DNA from: a bacterium
GTDB lineage: Bacteria > Krumholzibacteriota > Krumholzibacteriia > LZORAL124-64-63
Assembly (NCBI GenBank): GCA_020049465.1
Contig: JAIFKS010000019.1
Span: 1-37,887, forward strand
DNA: 37,887 bases
Direction: 5' to 3'
Shown one piece after another: positions 9,255 to 18,351 of the stretch. Numbering within the stretch: the stretch's first letter is position 1; every line of letters starts with the position of its first letter. Both the position numbers and the translations under genes were made by a program. The notes beneath the pieces are model-generated. The model worked only from the letters and a program-made list of their open reading frames with translations. It did not search any database and was not told where the DNA came from.

Positions 9255-11354
9255 ATGAAGAAATTACCGCTCTGCCTGCTGGTCGGGGCCGTGGCCCTGG
9301 CGGCCGGCGCCGGCGGCGGCTGCGGCAGGAAGCCCGCGCCGGCGGCCGAAGCCGCCGCCGTCAGCCCCGCTCCGTTGATCGATCGCGAACTGTTCTTCGG
9401 TGACCCGGAAATCTCGAGTTCGCAGATCTCGCCCGACGGCAAGTGGCTGAGCTTCGTCAAGCCGTTCAACGGCGCGCGCAACATCTGGGTCAAGGGCACC
9501 GACGAGCCGTTTGCGGCCGCCCGCCCGGTCACGGCCGACAAGCGCCCCGTTCCCGGCTACTTCTGGAGCCGCGACAGCAGGTTCGTGCTCTACGTCCAGG
9601 ATCGCGACGGCGACGAGAACTTCCATGTCTGGGCCGTCGACCCCGCCGGTGCCCCGCAGGGCGACGCCGGCGTACCACAGGCCCGCGACCTGACGCCGGT
9701 CGCCGGCGTTCGCGCACAGATCCTTTCGGTGCCGCGCAAACTGCCGAACGTGATGATGGTCGGCCTGAACGACCGTGACCCCCGCTTCCACGACATCTAC
9801 AAGGTGGACATCGCCACCGGCGAACGGACCCTGGTCCGCCAGAACAAGGAAGAGGTCGGAGCCTGGATGTTCGACAACGAAGGCCAGCTGCGCCTGGCCT
9901 GGAAGGAGAAGCCGGGCGGCGGCGGCGACCTCCTGCGCGTCGGACTGCAGGGCCTCGAGCCCATCGCCTCGGCCACCTTCGAAGAGGACATCACGACGCT
10001 GCAGTTCCATCCCGACGGCCGGCGCTGTTACGTGTCGACGAACGTCGGCGCGGACGTGGATCTGTCGCGGCTGATGCTGCTGGACGTCGAGACCGGCGAA
10101 TGGACGCTGGTCGAACAGGATCCGGACAACGAAGTCGACTTCGGCGGCGCGGTGTTCCACCCGACGACGGATGAGCTGTTCGCCACCACCTACACCGGCG
10201 ACCGCGACCGCGTGTATCCGAAGACAGCCGAGGCGCAGAAGCTGTGGGACGCGATGCGCAAGGCGCTGCCTGACGGAGAGCTCGCTTTGGCGGGCACGAC
10301 CGACGACCTCAGCCGCGTGCTCGTGGCCGTCTACAGCGACGTGGACCCCGGCTCGGTCTATCTGTACGACACCGCTGCCGGCACGGCCGCCCTGATCTAC
10401 AAGGGGCGCCCGGAACTTCCTTCCGAGCATCTGGCCCCCATGAGGCCGGTCACCTTCGCCGCCCGCGACGGGATGAAGATCCACGGCTACCTGACCCTGC
10501 CCAAGGGCCTGGGCGAGAAGAACCTGCCGGTGGTCATGTACATCCACGGCGGCCCGTGGGCGCGCGACAATTGGCGCTACGAGCCGTACGCGCAGTTCCT
10601 GGCCAACCGCGGCTACGCGGTCATGCAGGTGAACTTCCGGGCTTCGACCGGCTACGGCAAGAAGTACCTGAACGCCGGCAACCGTGAATGGGGCACCGGC
10701 GCCATGCAGCACGACGTGACCGACGCCGTGCAATGGCTGATCAGCGAAGGAATCGCCGATCCGAAGCGCGTGGGCATCTTCGGCGGCAGCTACGGCGGCT
10801 ACGCGACGCTGGCCGGCGTGACCTGGACGCCGGAACTGTACGCCTGCGGCGTCCCCTACGTCGCGCCGTCGAATCTGGTGACGCTCATCGAGAGCTTCCC
10901 CGAGTACTGGAAGCCGTTCCTGGAGGGCTCGTTCTATCGACGCGTGGGCAACCCCTCCATCGAGGCCGACCGGCAGGAGCTGATCGACCGGTCGCCGCTG
11001 TTCCACTGCGAGAACATCGTCGCACCGCTGCTGGTCGTGCATGGCGCGAATGACCCGCGGGTCACGCAGCACGAGTCCGACCAGATCGTCGTCGCGTTGC
11101 GCCAGAAGGAGAAGCCGGTCGAATACCTGGTGGCCGGCGACGAAGGCCACGGTTTCAGGGCTCCGGGCAACCGCCTGGCGCTGGCCACGGCCATGGAGAA
11201 GTTCCTGGCCAAGCATCTCGGAGGACGTGTCCAGGAAACCGTGGACCCGGCGACGGCCGCCGCCCTGGCGGCGATCACCGTCGATGTCAGCCAGGTGACG
11301 CTGGACAAGGCTCCGGCCGCCGACGCTGCGGGCCAGGGCGGCGCCACGCACTGA
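9255..11354 (+). CDS. S9 family prolyl oligopeptidase/acylaminoacyl peptidase, exported
   Basis: This serine peptidase of the alpha/beta-hydrolase type has 699 residues. The N-terminal half (about 40-420) is a WD/beta-propeller-like region with repeated DG-x-W/F-L blade motifs. The C-terminal half is the hydrolase domain, beginning with the oxyanion segment [10 protein letters not shown]. The catalytic triad is visible: Ser512 in GGSYGGYA, Asp600 in HGANDPR and His632 in EGHGF. The start is the ATG at 9255 with GGAGG 7 nt upstream; the longer frame from 9189 adds a non-signal extension. The N-terminus is a signal peptide with a Gly-rich Cys (AGGGCGRK), an imperfect lipobox, so it is exported and possibly lipid-anchored. 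It would trim peptides in the periplasm. Confidence 0.92.
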   Translation: MKKLPLCLLVGAVALAAGAGGGCGRKPAPAAEAAAVSPAPLIDRELFFGDPEISSSQISPDGKWLSFVKPFNGARNIWVKGTDEPFAAARPVTADKRPVPGYFWSRDSRFVLYVQDRDGDENFHVWAVDPAGAPQGDAGVPQARDLTPVAGVRAQILSVPRKLPNVMMVGLNDRDPRFHDIYKVDIATGERTLVRQNKEEVGAWMFDNEGQLRLAWKEKPGGGGDLLRVGLQGLEPIASATFEEDITTLQFHPDGRRCYVSTNVGADVDLSRLMLLDVETGEWTLVEQDPDNEVDFGGAVFHPTTDELFATTYTGDRDRVYPKTAEAQKLWDAMRKALPDGELALAGTTDDLSRVLVAVYSDVDPGSVYLYDTAAGTAALIYKGRPELPSEHLAPMRPVTFAARDGMKIHGYLTLPKGLGEKNLPVVMYIHGGPWARDNWRYEPYAQFLANRGYAVMQVNFRASTGYGKKYLNAGNREWGTGAMQHDVTDAVQWLISEGIADPKRVGIFGGSYGGYATLAGVTWTPELYACGVPYVAPSNLVTLIESFPEYWKPFLEGSFYRRVGNPSIEADRQELIDRSPLFHCENIVAPLLVVHGANDPRVTQHESDQIVVALRQKEKPVEYLVAGDEGHGFRAPGNRLALATAMEKFLAKHLGGRVQETVDPATAAALAAITVDVSQVTLDKAPAADAAGQGGATH

Positions 11355-11370
11355 CGCCGCGAGGCGACAG

Positions 11371-11398
11371 GGGGACGGCGGCCCGCGCCGCCGTCCCC
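11371..11398 (+). terminator. Perfect 12-bp GC hairpin after the S9 peptidase gene
   Basis: GGGGACGGCGGC pairs without mismatch with GCCGCCGTCCCC around a CCGC loop, 17 nt after the peptidase stop. No T-run follows, so it may slow polymerase or protect the 3' end rather than act as a classic intrinsic terminator. Confidence 0.4.
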
Positions 11399-11443
11399 GC
11401 CGCCACCGGATGAATGGACCACTACCCGAAGGAACTGCCCGCC

Positions 11444-12358
11444 ATGGATCCAGCCGTGCGCCTGCGCGCGGTGACCAAGAGCTTCGGCGCCACCGAAGCG
11501 GTCGCCCATCTCGACCTGGACGTCCCCCGCGGCTCCCTGTGCGGCTTCATCGGCCCAAACGGCGCCGGGAAGACCACCACGATCCGCATGATCATGGCCA
11601 TCCAGTTCCCCGACAGCGGCCAACTGGAGGTGCTGGGCTGCACGCGGGCGCTCGAAGCCAAGGACCGGGTCGGCTACCTGCCGGAAGAGCGCGGCCTGTA
11701 CCGGAAGATGAAGGTCGGGGCCTTCCTGAAGTTCATGGGGCACCTGAAGAACGTCCCTTCGGGCCAACTCGACCATCGCATCACGCAATGGCTGGATCGC
11801 GTGGAACTGGCCGGCGTGGCCGACCGCAAGTGCGAGGAACTCTCCAAAGGCATGCAGCAGAAGGTGCAGTTCGTCGCGGCGGTCCTCAACGAACCGGAAC
11901 TGCTCATCCTGGACGAGCCGTTCAGCGGTCTGGATCCGGTCAGCACCCGGCTGCTGCGCGACCTCTTCCTGGAACAGCACGCGCGGGGCACGACGATCCT
12001 GTTCTCGACCCACGCCATGGCGCAGGCGGAGCAGCTGTGCGACCGCATCGTGATGATCGACCGCGGGCACAAGGTACTCGACGATACGCTGGCGGCGATC
12101 CGCGCCGCGGAGGACACGCGGCAGATCGTCTGCGAGCCGCTCGACTCCGAGGCCGATCTGGCGCCCCTGGCCGCCCTGCCCTTCGTCGCCCGCGCCGTGC
12201 GCGAAGCCGGCCAGGTGCGCCTTACGCTGCATCCTGAAGCGGACGCGACCACGGCCCTGCCGGCGGTGGCCGGCGCCCTGCCCTGCCGCCGCGTCGAATG
12301 GACGCGCGCCACGCTGGAAGACGTGTTCGTCAAGCTCGTGACCCGGGAGCGCACATGA
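11444..12358 (+). CDS. ABC transporter ATP-binding protein (NatA/YhaQ-like)
   Basis: The 304-residue ATPase has Walker [10 protein letters not shown] (Lys43), the signature LSKGMQQ (133-139), Walker [14 protein letters not shown] (Asp157, Glu158) and the switch His190. After the nucleotide-binding domain there is an extra C-terminal domain of about 90 residues, common in the Nat/Yha exporters of Gram-positive and FCB-type bacteria. It pairs with the permease encoded next, whose ATG overlaps this stop codon (ATGA). I chose the ATG at 11444 because the ABC domain begins at once and AAGGA lies 10 nt upstream; an in-frame ATG at 11414 has weaker spacing. Substrate is unknown; Na+ or a drug is possible for this family. 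Confidence 0.9.
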   Translation: MDPAVRLRAVTKSFGATEAVAHLDLDVPRGSLCGFIGPNGAGKTTTIRMIMAIQFPDSGQLEVLGCTRALEAKDRVGYLPEERGLYRKMKVGAFLKFMGHLKNVPSGQLDHRITQWLDRVELAGVADRKCEELSKGMQQKVQFVAAVLNEPELLILDEPFSGLDPVSTRLLRDLFLEQHARGTTILFSTHAMAQAEQLCDRIVMIDRGHKVLDDTLAAIRAAEDTRQIVCEPLDSEADLAPLAALPFVARAVREAGQVRLTLHPEADATTALPAVAGALPCRRVEWTRATLEDVFVKLVTRERT

Positions 12359-13761
12359 TGCTGAAGAAGATCGGCTGGGTCGCCCGACGCGAGTTCGTCG
12401 CCACGGTGATGACCCGCAGTTTCGTGATCGGCGTGCTGGTACTGCCGGCGATCATCGGCCTGATGGCGTTCGTCATGCCGCGCATGATGGACGAGCGCGC
12501 GCCGCGGGTCATCGGCTCGATCGCGATCATCGATCCCACCGGCGCCGTCGCGCCCCGCCTGGAGCGGGAACTCTCGCCGACGGCTCTGGCCCTCCGCCGG
12601 CTGGAAGCGGGCGCGCGCATGCGCGAGGAGATCACGACGCGGCTGCCGGACGGCGCCCAGGCCGCCGGCGGAGCGGCGGCGACCGCGGCGATGGACCAGG
12701 CCCTGAAAACAGCGATGGGCGAGACTCCCGTATTGAGGCTGGTGACAGCCGAGCCGTCGGCGCTCGACACCTGGAAATCGCGCCTCGCCGCGCGCACCCG
12801 CGACGACGCCGGGGACTCCCTGGCGACGCTGGCCGCCATCGTGATCCACGACAACGCCCTCGTGGCCGTCGACGGCGCCTACGGCGCCTACGACCTGTAT
12901 GTGCCGCCGAAGCTGGACGACCGCCTGCAGGACGAACTGCGCGGCGCCCTGGCCAGGACGCTCGTCGAGGCGCGCGTCGAAGCGGCCGGCCTCGAGCCGC
13001 AGCGCGTGGCGGCGATGACCGCGGTGAGCGGCGCCGTCACCCGGGTGGTGACCCCCGAGGGCGACCGGAAATCGCACGAAGCGCTCAACCTGCTGGTGCC
13101 GGCCGGATTCATGGCACTGCTGCTGATGTCGGTCATGTCGACCGGCTCGCAGCTGATGACGAACACGGTCGAGGACAAGTCCAGCCGCGTGGTCGAGGTG
13201 CTGCTGGCGGCTGCCTCGCCCCTGGAGTTGATGACGGGCAAGATCCTCGCGCAGATGGGTGTCGGCCTGGTGATGCTCGGGATCTACGCGGCGATGGGGC
13301 TGGCGACGCTGGCTTCGTTCGCCGTGCTGGACCTGGTCGATCCGGCCTTGCTCGCCTGGCTGGTCCTGTTCTACATACTGTCCTATGCGATGATGGCCGG
13401 CCTGATGGGCGCGATCGGCGCCGCGGTCAACGACGTGAGCGAGGCCGGCACGCTGATGAGCCCCGTCATGATGATGAACATGCTGCCCTGGCTGCTGTGG
13501 CTGCCGATCACGCGCCACCCCGACGGCGCCCTGGCGGTGGCGATGAGCTTCCTGCCGCCGGTCAACCTCTACGCGATGCTGCTGCGCATGAGTTCCAGTT
13601 CGCCGCCGCCGTTGTGGCAGGTCTGGCTGAGCGTTCTGGTGGCGGCGGCGGGCGCCGCCGGAGCGCTGTGGTTCGCGGCCAAGGTGTTCCGGATCGGCCT
13701 GCTGATGACGGGCAAGCCGCCCAGCTTCCGCACCCTGATCCGCTGGGTGCGAATGGCCTAG
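12355..13761 (+). CDS. ABC-2 type permease (NatB/YhaP-like)
   Basis: The 468-residue membrane partner of the preceding ATPase has a first helix right after the N-terminal basic segment (about 20-42), then a long extracytoplasmic region to about residue 235. A cluster of five or six helices occupies the C-terminal half. This is the ABC-2 layout of NatB and YhaP. The ATG at 12355 overlaps the ATPase stop (ATGA) and has GGGAG about 6 nt upstream, so translation is coupled. Its TAG stop directly abuts the stop codon of the convergent signal peptidase gene, with no base between them. The transported substrate cannot be read from the sequence. Confidence 0.85.
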   Translation: MMLKKIGWVARREFVATVMTRSFVIGVLVLPAIIGLMAFVMPRMMDERAPRVIGSIAIIDPTGAVAPRLERELSPTALALRRLEAGARMREEITTRLPDGAQAAGGAAATAAMDQALKTAMGETPVLRLVTAEPSALDTWKSRLAARTRDDAGDSLATLAAIVIHDNALVAVDGAYGAYDLYVPPKLDDRLQDELRGALARTLVEARVEAAGLEPQRVAAMTAVSGAVTRVVTPEGDRKSHEALNLLVPAGFMALLLMSVMSTGSQLMTNTVEDKSSRVVEVLLAAASPLELMTGKILAQMGVGLVMLGIYAAMGLATLASFAVLDLVDPALLAWLVLFYILSYAMMAGLMGAIGAAVNDVSEAGTLMSPVMMMNMLPWLLWLPITRHPDGALAVAMSFLPPVNLYAMLLRMSSSSPPPLWQVWLSVLVAAAGAAGALWFAAKVFRIGLLMTGKPPSFRTLIRWVRMA

Positions 13762-14454
13762 TCACACCAGCCCGCGGCAGAACCTCGACCAGCGCGGCCG
13801 CCACTGGCGCTGCGTGTCCAGCGAGCCCGCCAGCCCGATCACCTTTCCGGCGATGTCCTCGCGGGCGACAAAACCGAACCAGCGCGAATCCGCGCTCTGG
13901 TCCCGGTTGTCGCCCAGCAGGAAATAGTTCCCGGCCGGCACGCGGAAGTCCGGCAGATCGGTGCGGCGTCCGCCGCCGGCGATCGCCACCACGTGGGGAT
14001 GGCCGGGCAGCCCTTCGGTCAGGAACGTCCAGGTGTCGGCGTCCGGCCCCACCGCGGATCTCAAGGCGGCTGCGTCCGCGCGATCGTATTCCAGTTCGCG
14101 GCCGTTGACCGTCAGCCGGTTGCCGCGCATCCCGATCAGGTCGCCGGGAACACCCACCACGCGTTTGACCAGACGCTTGCCGTCGGTCGGCGAACTGCAG
14201 GTGACGATGTCCCCGCGCGCCGGCTCGCCGCGCACGGCCAGGCGCGTGCCCAGCAGCGGCAGCTTCACATCGTAGGCCAGCTTGTCGACGACGATCCGGT
14301 CGCCGATGAGCAGCGTCGGCAGCATGGAGCCCGTGGGCACGTCGTGCCAGTCGGCGACCGCCGAGCGGAACCCCAGCAGGCCCAGGAGCATCAGGACCAG
14401 GGAAAGCGTGCCGCTGCGCCGCAGCCAGCGGCCAAAGCGTCGGATCGAAGCCAT
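13762..14454 (-). CDS. lepB: Signal peptidase I (leader peptidase)
   Basis: This S26-family serine/lysine-dyad peptidase cleaves Sec and Tat signal peptides at the periplasmic face of the inner membrane. In the 230-residue protein one membrane helix (about 15-30) precedes the catalytic Ser43 in PTGSMLPTL. The general base is Lys97 in KRVVGVPGD, and the C-terminal box GDNRDQSADSRWFG is intact. The start is the ATG at 14454, with AGGAAGGAA about 7 nt upstream; the open frame to 14520 has no support. Several exported proteins in the window would be its substrates, although lipoproteins need signal peptidase II instead. Confidence 0.95.
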   Translation of the reverse strand: MASIRRFGRWLRRSGTLSLVLMLLGLLGFRSAVADWHDVPTGSMLPTLLIGDRIVVDKLAYDVKLPLLGTRLAVRGEPARGDIVTCSSPTDGKRLVKRVVGVPGDLIGMRGNRLTVNGRELEYDRADAAALRSAVGPDADTWTFLTEGLPGHPHVVAIAGGGRRTDLPDFRVPAGNYFLLGDNRDQSADSRWFGFVAREDIAGKVIGLAGSLDTQRQWRPRWSRFCRGLV

Positions 14455-14559
14455 GAACGGGTTCCTTCCTGCGGGGGCTCTCGGAGCCGGCGGGATCGTC
14501 GGGAGATCACACGAGTACATCTGTCGATAAACGCCGCGGACCGGCCACCGGTTCCCGAT

Positions 14560-15447
14560 TCAGGCGGAGGCGCCGCCGCCCTGCTGCCACCACAGACCCG
14601 CGATGATCAGTCCCAGGCCGGCCACCGTCGCCGGCAGGACCGGCTCGTGCAGCACGAAATGGATCAACACCAGCGACAGCAGCGGCGACAGAAAGATGAG
14701 GTTCGCCACGCGGGCGGCGCTGACCGCCAGACGCAGGGCGCTCAACCACAGGATGAAGGTGAAGCCCATCTCGAAGGCGCCCACGTAGGCACCGGCCAGC
14801 AGGCCCCGGCCGGGGATCGCCAGCGAAGACTGCAGCAGCACCACCGCCAGGCACAGCGGCGCCGCCCCGGCGAAATTCCACCACAGTCCGACCACCGGAT
14901 CCAGGCGTGAACGCGCGTTCGCCAGCCAGTACAGGGCCCACAGCACCGTGCTGCCCAGAGCCAGACCGACGCCGACCGGGTCGGCCGTCCGGAAGCCCGA
15001 CGCGCTGCCGCCGGTGGCGATCAGGAAGACGCCCGCGTAGCACACCACGCCGGCCAGCAGCACGCGGCGGCTGGGCTTCTGCTTGAGCAGGGGAATCGCC
15101 AGCCAGGACAGCGTCAGCGCCCAGGTGTAGTTGATCGGCTGCGCCACCTGGGCCGGCAGACGGTCGTAGGCCGCGAACAGGATCAGGTAATAGGCGAACG
15201 GGTTGAGGACCCCCAGCAAGAGCGCCCGCAGGCGGTCGCCCGCGGGTGTGCGGATGAGGACGCCGAGGTCGCGCCGCGCCGCCACCACCGCCGTCAGGCA
15301 CGCCAGCGACACCAGCACCGCCACCAGCAGCAACTGGAAGGTATCCATTTCCCGCAGGGCCAGCTTGAAGGCCGTGGCGACCGTCGACCAGATCGTCACG
15401 GCGCCCAGGGCGCACCAGGTGGCCCGTTTCTGGTTCCGTTCCGCCAC
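14560..15447 (-). CDS. DMT superfamily transporter (EamA family)
   Basis: The 295-residue protein has about ten hydrophobic segments forming two EamA repeats, beginning with WCALGAVTIWSTVATAFK. These are inner-membrane metabolite exporters or uptake carriers; the substrate is not predictable. I chose the GTG at 15447, which has GGGG 4 nt upstream and places the first helix six residues in, as is usual. In-frame ATGs at 15492 and 15495 lack any ribosome site, and the full open frame to 15921 runs into the divergent TolC gene. It is followed after about 105 nt by lepB in the same direction. Confidence 0.82.
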   Translation of the reverse strand: MAERNQKRATWCALGAVTIWSTVATAFKLALREMDTFQLLLVAVLVSLACLTAVVAARRDLGVLIRTPAGDRLRALLLGVLNPFAYYLILFAAYDRLPAQVAQPINYTWALTLSWLAIPLLKQKPSRRVLLAGVVCYAGVFLIATGGSASGFRTADPVGVGLALGSTVLWALYWLANARSRLDPVVGLWWNFAGAAPLCLAVVLLQSSLAIPGRGLLAGAYVGAFEMGFTFILWLSALRLAVSAARVANLIFLSPLLSLVLIHFVLHEPVLPATVAGLGLIIAGLWWQQGGGASA

Positions 15448-15551
15448 GTGTCCCCATTCTGCCGGCTGGATTTCCCGTTCACCGGCCAGCATCATGGGCC
15501 AATGGCGGCCCCGCGTCCACAGGGACGGGCGAACCGCCGGCGATCGTGGTA

Positions 15552-15563
15552 GATTGCGCAATC
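15552..15563. promoter_or_regulatory. Perfect 12-bp palindrome in the EamA/TolC divergent region
   Basis: GATTGCGCAATC is its own reverse complement. It lies about 54 bp before the TolC start and 105 bp before the EamA start. This is a plausible site for a dimeric repressor of the efflux operon (TetR or MarR type), but no regulator gene is adjacent. Confidence 0.25.
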
Positions 15564-15616
15564 GAACGTTCCGATGCGGTCGCCCCCCCCTTCCCCTGCC
15601 GAAAGGTCCCCGGGGT

Positions 15617-17227
15617 ATGCATTGCTTTGTCTCGCGGCGTTGGCGCGCCGCTTTGCACTCCGTGACCGGACTGGCCCTGCTGGCCACGGCGGCGGCCGCG
15701 GCACCCGCCGCCGGCCAACCGGCGATGGCCGGCCCGGACAGCGCTCTGACGGCGGTGCTGAACGCCTTGCCCGGCGAACCGGTCACTCTCGACAGTCTGC
15801 TCGAGGCCGCCGATTCACAGGCCGTGGCGGCGCGCCTGGCCGATGCCGACTGGGCCGCGGCCGCGGCCACCCTTCGCAGCGAACGCGGCGCCTTCGACCC
15901 CGAGCTGTTCGGAAGTGCCACCTGGACCGGCAGCGATCAACCGGCGGCCTCGCTGTTCTCGGGCGCGCCGATCGTGCGCAACGACACGGCCGAACTGGAG
16001 GCCGGGGCCAGGATGACGCTGCCGATCGGCACCGAGCTGTCGGCCTCGCTGTCGACCGTGCGCACGGTCACCAACTCAGCCTATGCAGCCCTGTCGCCGC
16101 AGTACCAGACGTTCGGATCGCTGACGGTGCGGCAGCCGCTCCTGAAGGGGTTCGGACCGGCCGCGCGCTCGGACCTGAATGTCGCCGAGCACGGCGCCGC
16201 CGCCGCCGCCTCGCGGCGCCAGGCCGCGCGTCAGGCCGTCGCCGCCGAAGTCGAAGCGGAGTATTGGGAGCTCTATGCGGGCGAGCGCGACCTGGCTGTC
16301 GCCACGCTGATCCGCGACCGTACCCGGCTGTTCCTGGACGAAACGAAGCTGCGCGCGCGGGCCGGACTGGTGGGACCCAGCCAGGTGGCCAGCGCCGAGG
16401 TCTTCCTGGCCGAACAGGAGCAGCGCGTGCTCGACGCCGACGAACAGCTCGACAGCCGGTCGGACCGGCTGGCCAGCCTGATCGGGCGCCGCCCCACCGC
16501 CGGCCTGGCCCGGTTCCGACCGACGGACGAACCGCCGGTGAAGCCGCGGACGTTGCCCGTGGAGGAACTTCTGGCTGCGGCGAACGCGAACAACCCGGAT
16601 CTGCTGGCACTGGCCGAGCTGCGGAGCGCGGCCGGGGCCCGCGCCGTCGGTGCGCGCTGGGACGCGCGCCCGCAGGTCGACGTGTTCGGCGGGCTGGGCG
16701 GCTACGGGTTGTCCGGCACGGCCCGCGACATCGTCTTCCCCGGTTCGAGCGATACCACGCGCTACGACATCGCCGACGGCTTCGGCCCGGGCTGGGCGCA
16801 GGTGCGCGACCGCGACTATCCGTGGTGGAACGCCGGCATCGTGGTGAGCGTGCCGCTCGGCGGCAGGGCCGGCAGCGGCGCCGCCGAACGCAGCCGGGCC
16901 GAGGTCGCGCGCGCCGATCACCAGATCGAAGGAGCGCGGCGGCAGATCGAGGAGCAGGTGCGCGCCCAGCAGCGCGAACTGGAGCGCGGTGCGCGCCGGC
17001 TCGAACTTTCCCGCGCCGGCGTCGAGGCCTCCATCAAGCAGGTCGAGATCGGCATGATCGAGTACCGCAACGGCCGCAGCACCGCGTTTGAGGTCGTCCG
17101 TCTGTCGGCCGACCTCGCAGGCGCGCAACAACGCTATTCGCAGGCCCTGGTGCGCACAGCGCGCGCCGCGGCCGCCTTGACCCAACTGACGGGCGGATGG
17201 TACCGCACCGCCGCGGAACGGGAGTGA
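15617..17227 (+). CDS. TolC-family outer membrane efflux protein
   Basis: The 536-residue protein has an N-terminal signal peptide (about 1-34, hydrophobic core SVTGLALLATAAAAAPAAG) and then two long alpha-helical repeats rich in Ala, Arg and Glu. Short strand-forming segments such as LTVRQPLLKGFG are the 'QPLL' signature of outer-membrane efflux proteins. It would form the trimeric outer-membrane channel of the tripartite pump encoded with the next two genes. The ATG at 15617 is the first Met before the signal peptide; the long upstream frame overlaps the EamA gene. The adaptor's Shine-Dalgarno overlaps this gene's stop, so the three genes are one operon. Confidence 0.9.
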   Translation: MHCFVSRRWRAALHSVTGLALLATAAAAAPAAGQPAMAGPDSALTAVLNALPGEPVTLDSLLEAADSQAVAARLADADWAAAAATLRSERGAFDPELFGSATWTGSDQPAASLFSGAPIVRNDTAELEAGARMTLPIGTELSASLSTVRTVTNSAYAALSPQYQTFGSLTVRQPLLKGFGPAARSDLNVAEHGAAAAASRRQAARQAVAAEVEAEYWELYAGERDLAVATLIRDRTRLFLDETKLRARAGLVGPSQVASAEVFLAEQEQRVLDADEQLDSRSDRLASLIGRRPTAGLARFRPTDEPPVKPRTLPVEELLAAANANNPDLLALAELRSAAGARAVGARWDARPQVDVFGGLGGYGLSGTARDIVFPGSSDTTRYDIADGFGPGWAQVRDRDYPWWNAGIVVSVPLGGRAGSGAAERSRAEVARADHQIEGARRQIEEQVRAQQRELERGARRLELSRAGVEASIKQVEIGMIEYRNGRSTAFEVVRLSADLAGAQQRYSQALVRTARAAAALTQLTGGWYRTAAERE

Positions 17228-17229
17228 CG

Positions 17230-18351
17230 ATGGTGGCACGACGGATGATCGGAACCGGCAACGGCGGGGCGCGCCGGCGGATTCTCCTAGGGGTGACGGC
17301 GGCCCTGTGCACGGCCGTCGCCGGTTGCGGCAAGGACAAGCAGGCCGGCGGTTTCGCGCCGCCCCCCACCCCGGTGGAAACGGCGCTCGTCGCGGAAGGC
17401 GCGGTGGCCGACCGGTTTTCCACAGTGGGTACGCTCGAAGCGGGCGAGGCGGTGGACATCGCCGCCGAGATCGACGGCGTCGTCAAGGCGCTGCCGTTCC
17501 CCGAGGGCGGCCAGGTCTCCGCCGGCTCCCTGATCGCGCGCCTGGACGACGCGCAGCTGGCGGCCGAGACGCACCGGGCCGAAGCCCTTCTGGAACAGAG
17601 CCGCGCCACGTTCGAGCGCGTGCGCGCCGTGGTCGACCAGGGCGCCGGAGCGCCCCAGGATCTGGACGACGCGACCGCCGCGCTGAAGGTGGCCGAGGCC
17701 AACCTCGATCTGGCGCGGACACGCCTGGCCAAGACGCGCATCACGGCGCCGTTCGCCGGCACCGCGGGGATCCGGCGCGTGAGCCCAGGCGCTTTCGTGC
17801 GCGCGGGCCAGACACTGACCGACGTGACCCAGCTGGACCGTCTGCGACTGACGTTTTCCGTGCCCGAGCGGCTGCTCGGCAATCTGGTCGTCGGCGCGCC
17901 GGTCCGTGTGGAAACGACCGCCCATCCGGACGAGTCGCTGGACGGCGCCATCGCCATCATCGAACCGTCGCTGGACGAGCAGACGCGCAGCGCCCGCGTG
18001 GTCGCCCACGTCGACAACCCGGGACGGCGGATGCGGCCGGGCATGTCCGCCACCGTCACGATCGTGCTGGCCGAGCGCGCCCGGGCGCTGACGGTGCCCA
18101 GCCAGGCCGTGTTCGTCACCGGCGGACAGGCGTTCGTCTATGTGGTGAAGGCCGACAGCACGGTGGCCCGTGCCGCGGTGCAGCTGGGCACCCGCCTGGC
18201 CGACGTGGTCGAGGTCACCGGCGGCCTGGACGACGGCCAGCAGGTGGTCACGGCCGGACACCAGAAGCTGTACGACGGCGCCCGGGTCGCCCCCATGGGC
18301 AACGAAGCCGGCGCTCCGGCCGCGGGCGGCCAGGGCGGGAGCGGACGATGA
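17230..18351 (+). CDS. RND efflux periplasmic adaptor lipoprotein (AcrA/MexA-like)
   Basis: The 373-residue membrane fusion protein links the RND pump to TolC. A signal peptide ends in the lipobox VAGC (Cys33). Then come a barrel-sandwich (biotinyl-lipoyl-like) segment around GTLEAGEAVDIAAEIDGVVKA, an alpha-hairpin (about 110-170), the second lipoyl half ending in ITAPFAGTAGIRRVSPGAFV, and a beta-barrel and membrane-proximal domain with RPGMSATVTIVLAER and the VPSQAVFV strand. The ATG at 17230 has GGAG 5 nt upstream, overlapping the TolC stop. Its own stop overlaps the RND start (ATGA). Confidence 0.93.
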   Translation: MVARRMIGTGNGGARRRILLGVTAALCTAVAGCGKDKQAGGFAPPPTPVETALVAEGAVADRFSTVGTLEAGEAVDIAAEIDGVVKALPFPEGGQVSAGSLIARLDDAQLAAETHRAEALLEQSRATFERVRAVVDQGAGAPQDLDDATAALKVAEANLDLARTRLAKTRITAPFAGTAGIRRVSPGAFVRAGQTLTDVTQLDRLRLTFSVPERLLGNLVVGAPVRVETTAHPDESLDGAIAIIEPSLDEQTRSARVVAHVDNPGRRMRPGMSATVTIVLAERARALTVPSQAVFVTGGQAFVYVVKADSTVARAAVQLGTRLADVVEVTGGLDDGQQVVTAGHQKLYDGARVAPMGNEAGAPAAGGQGGSGR

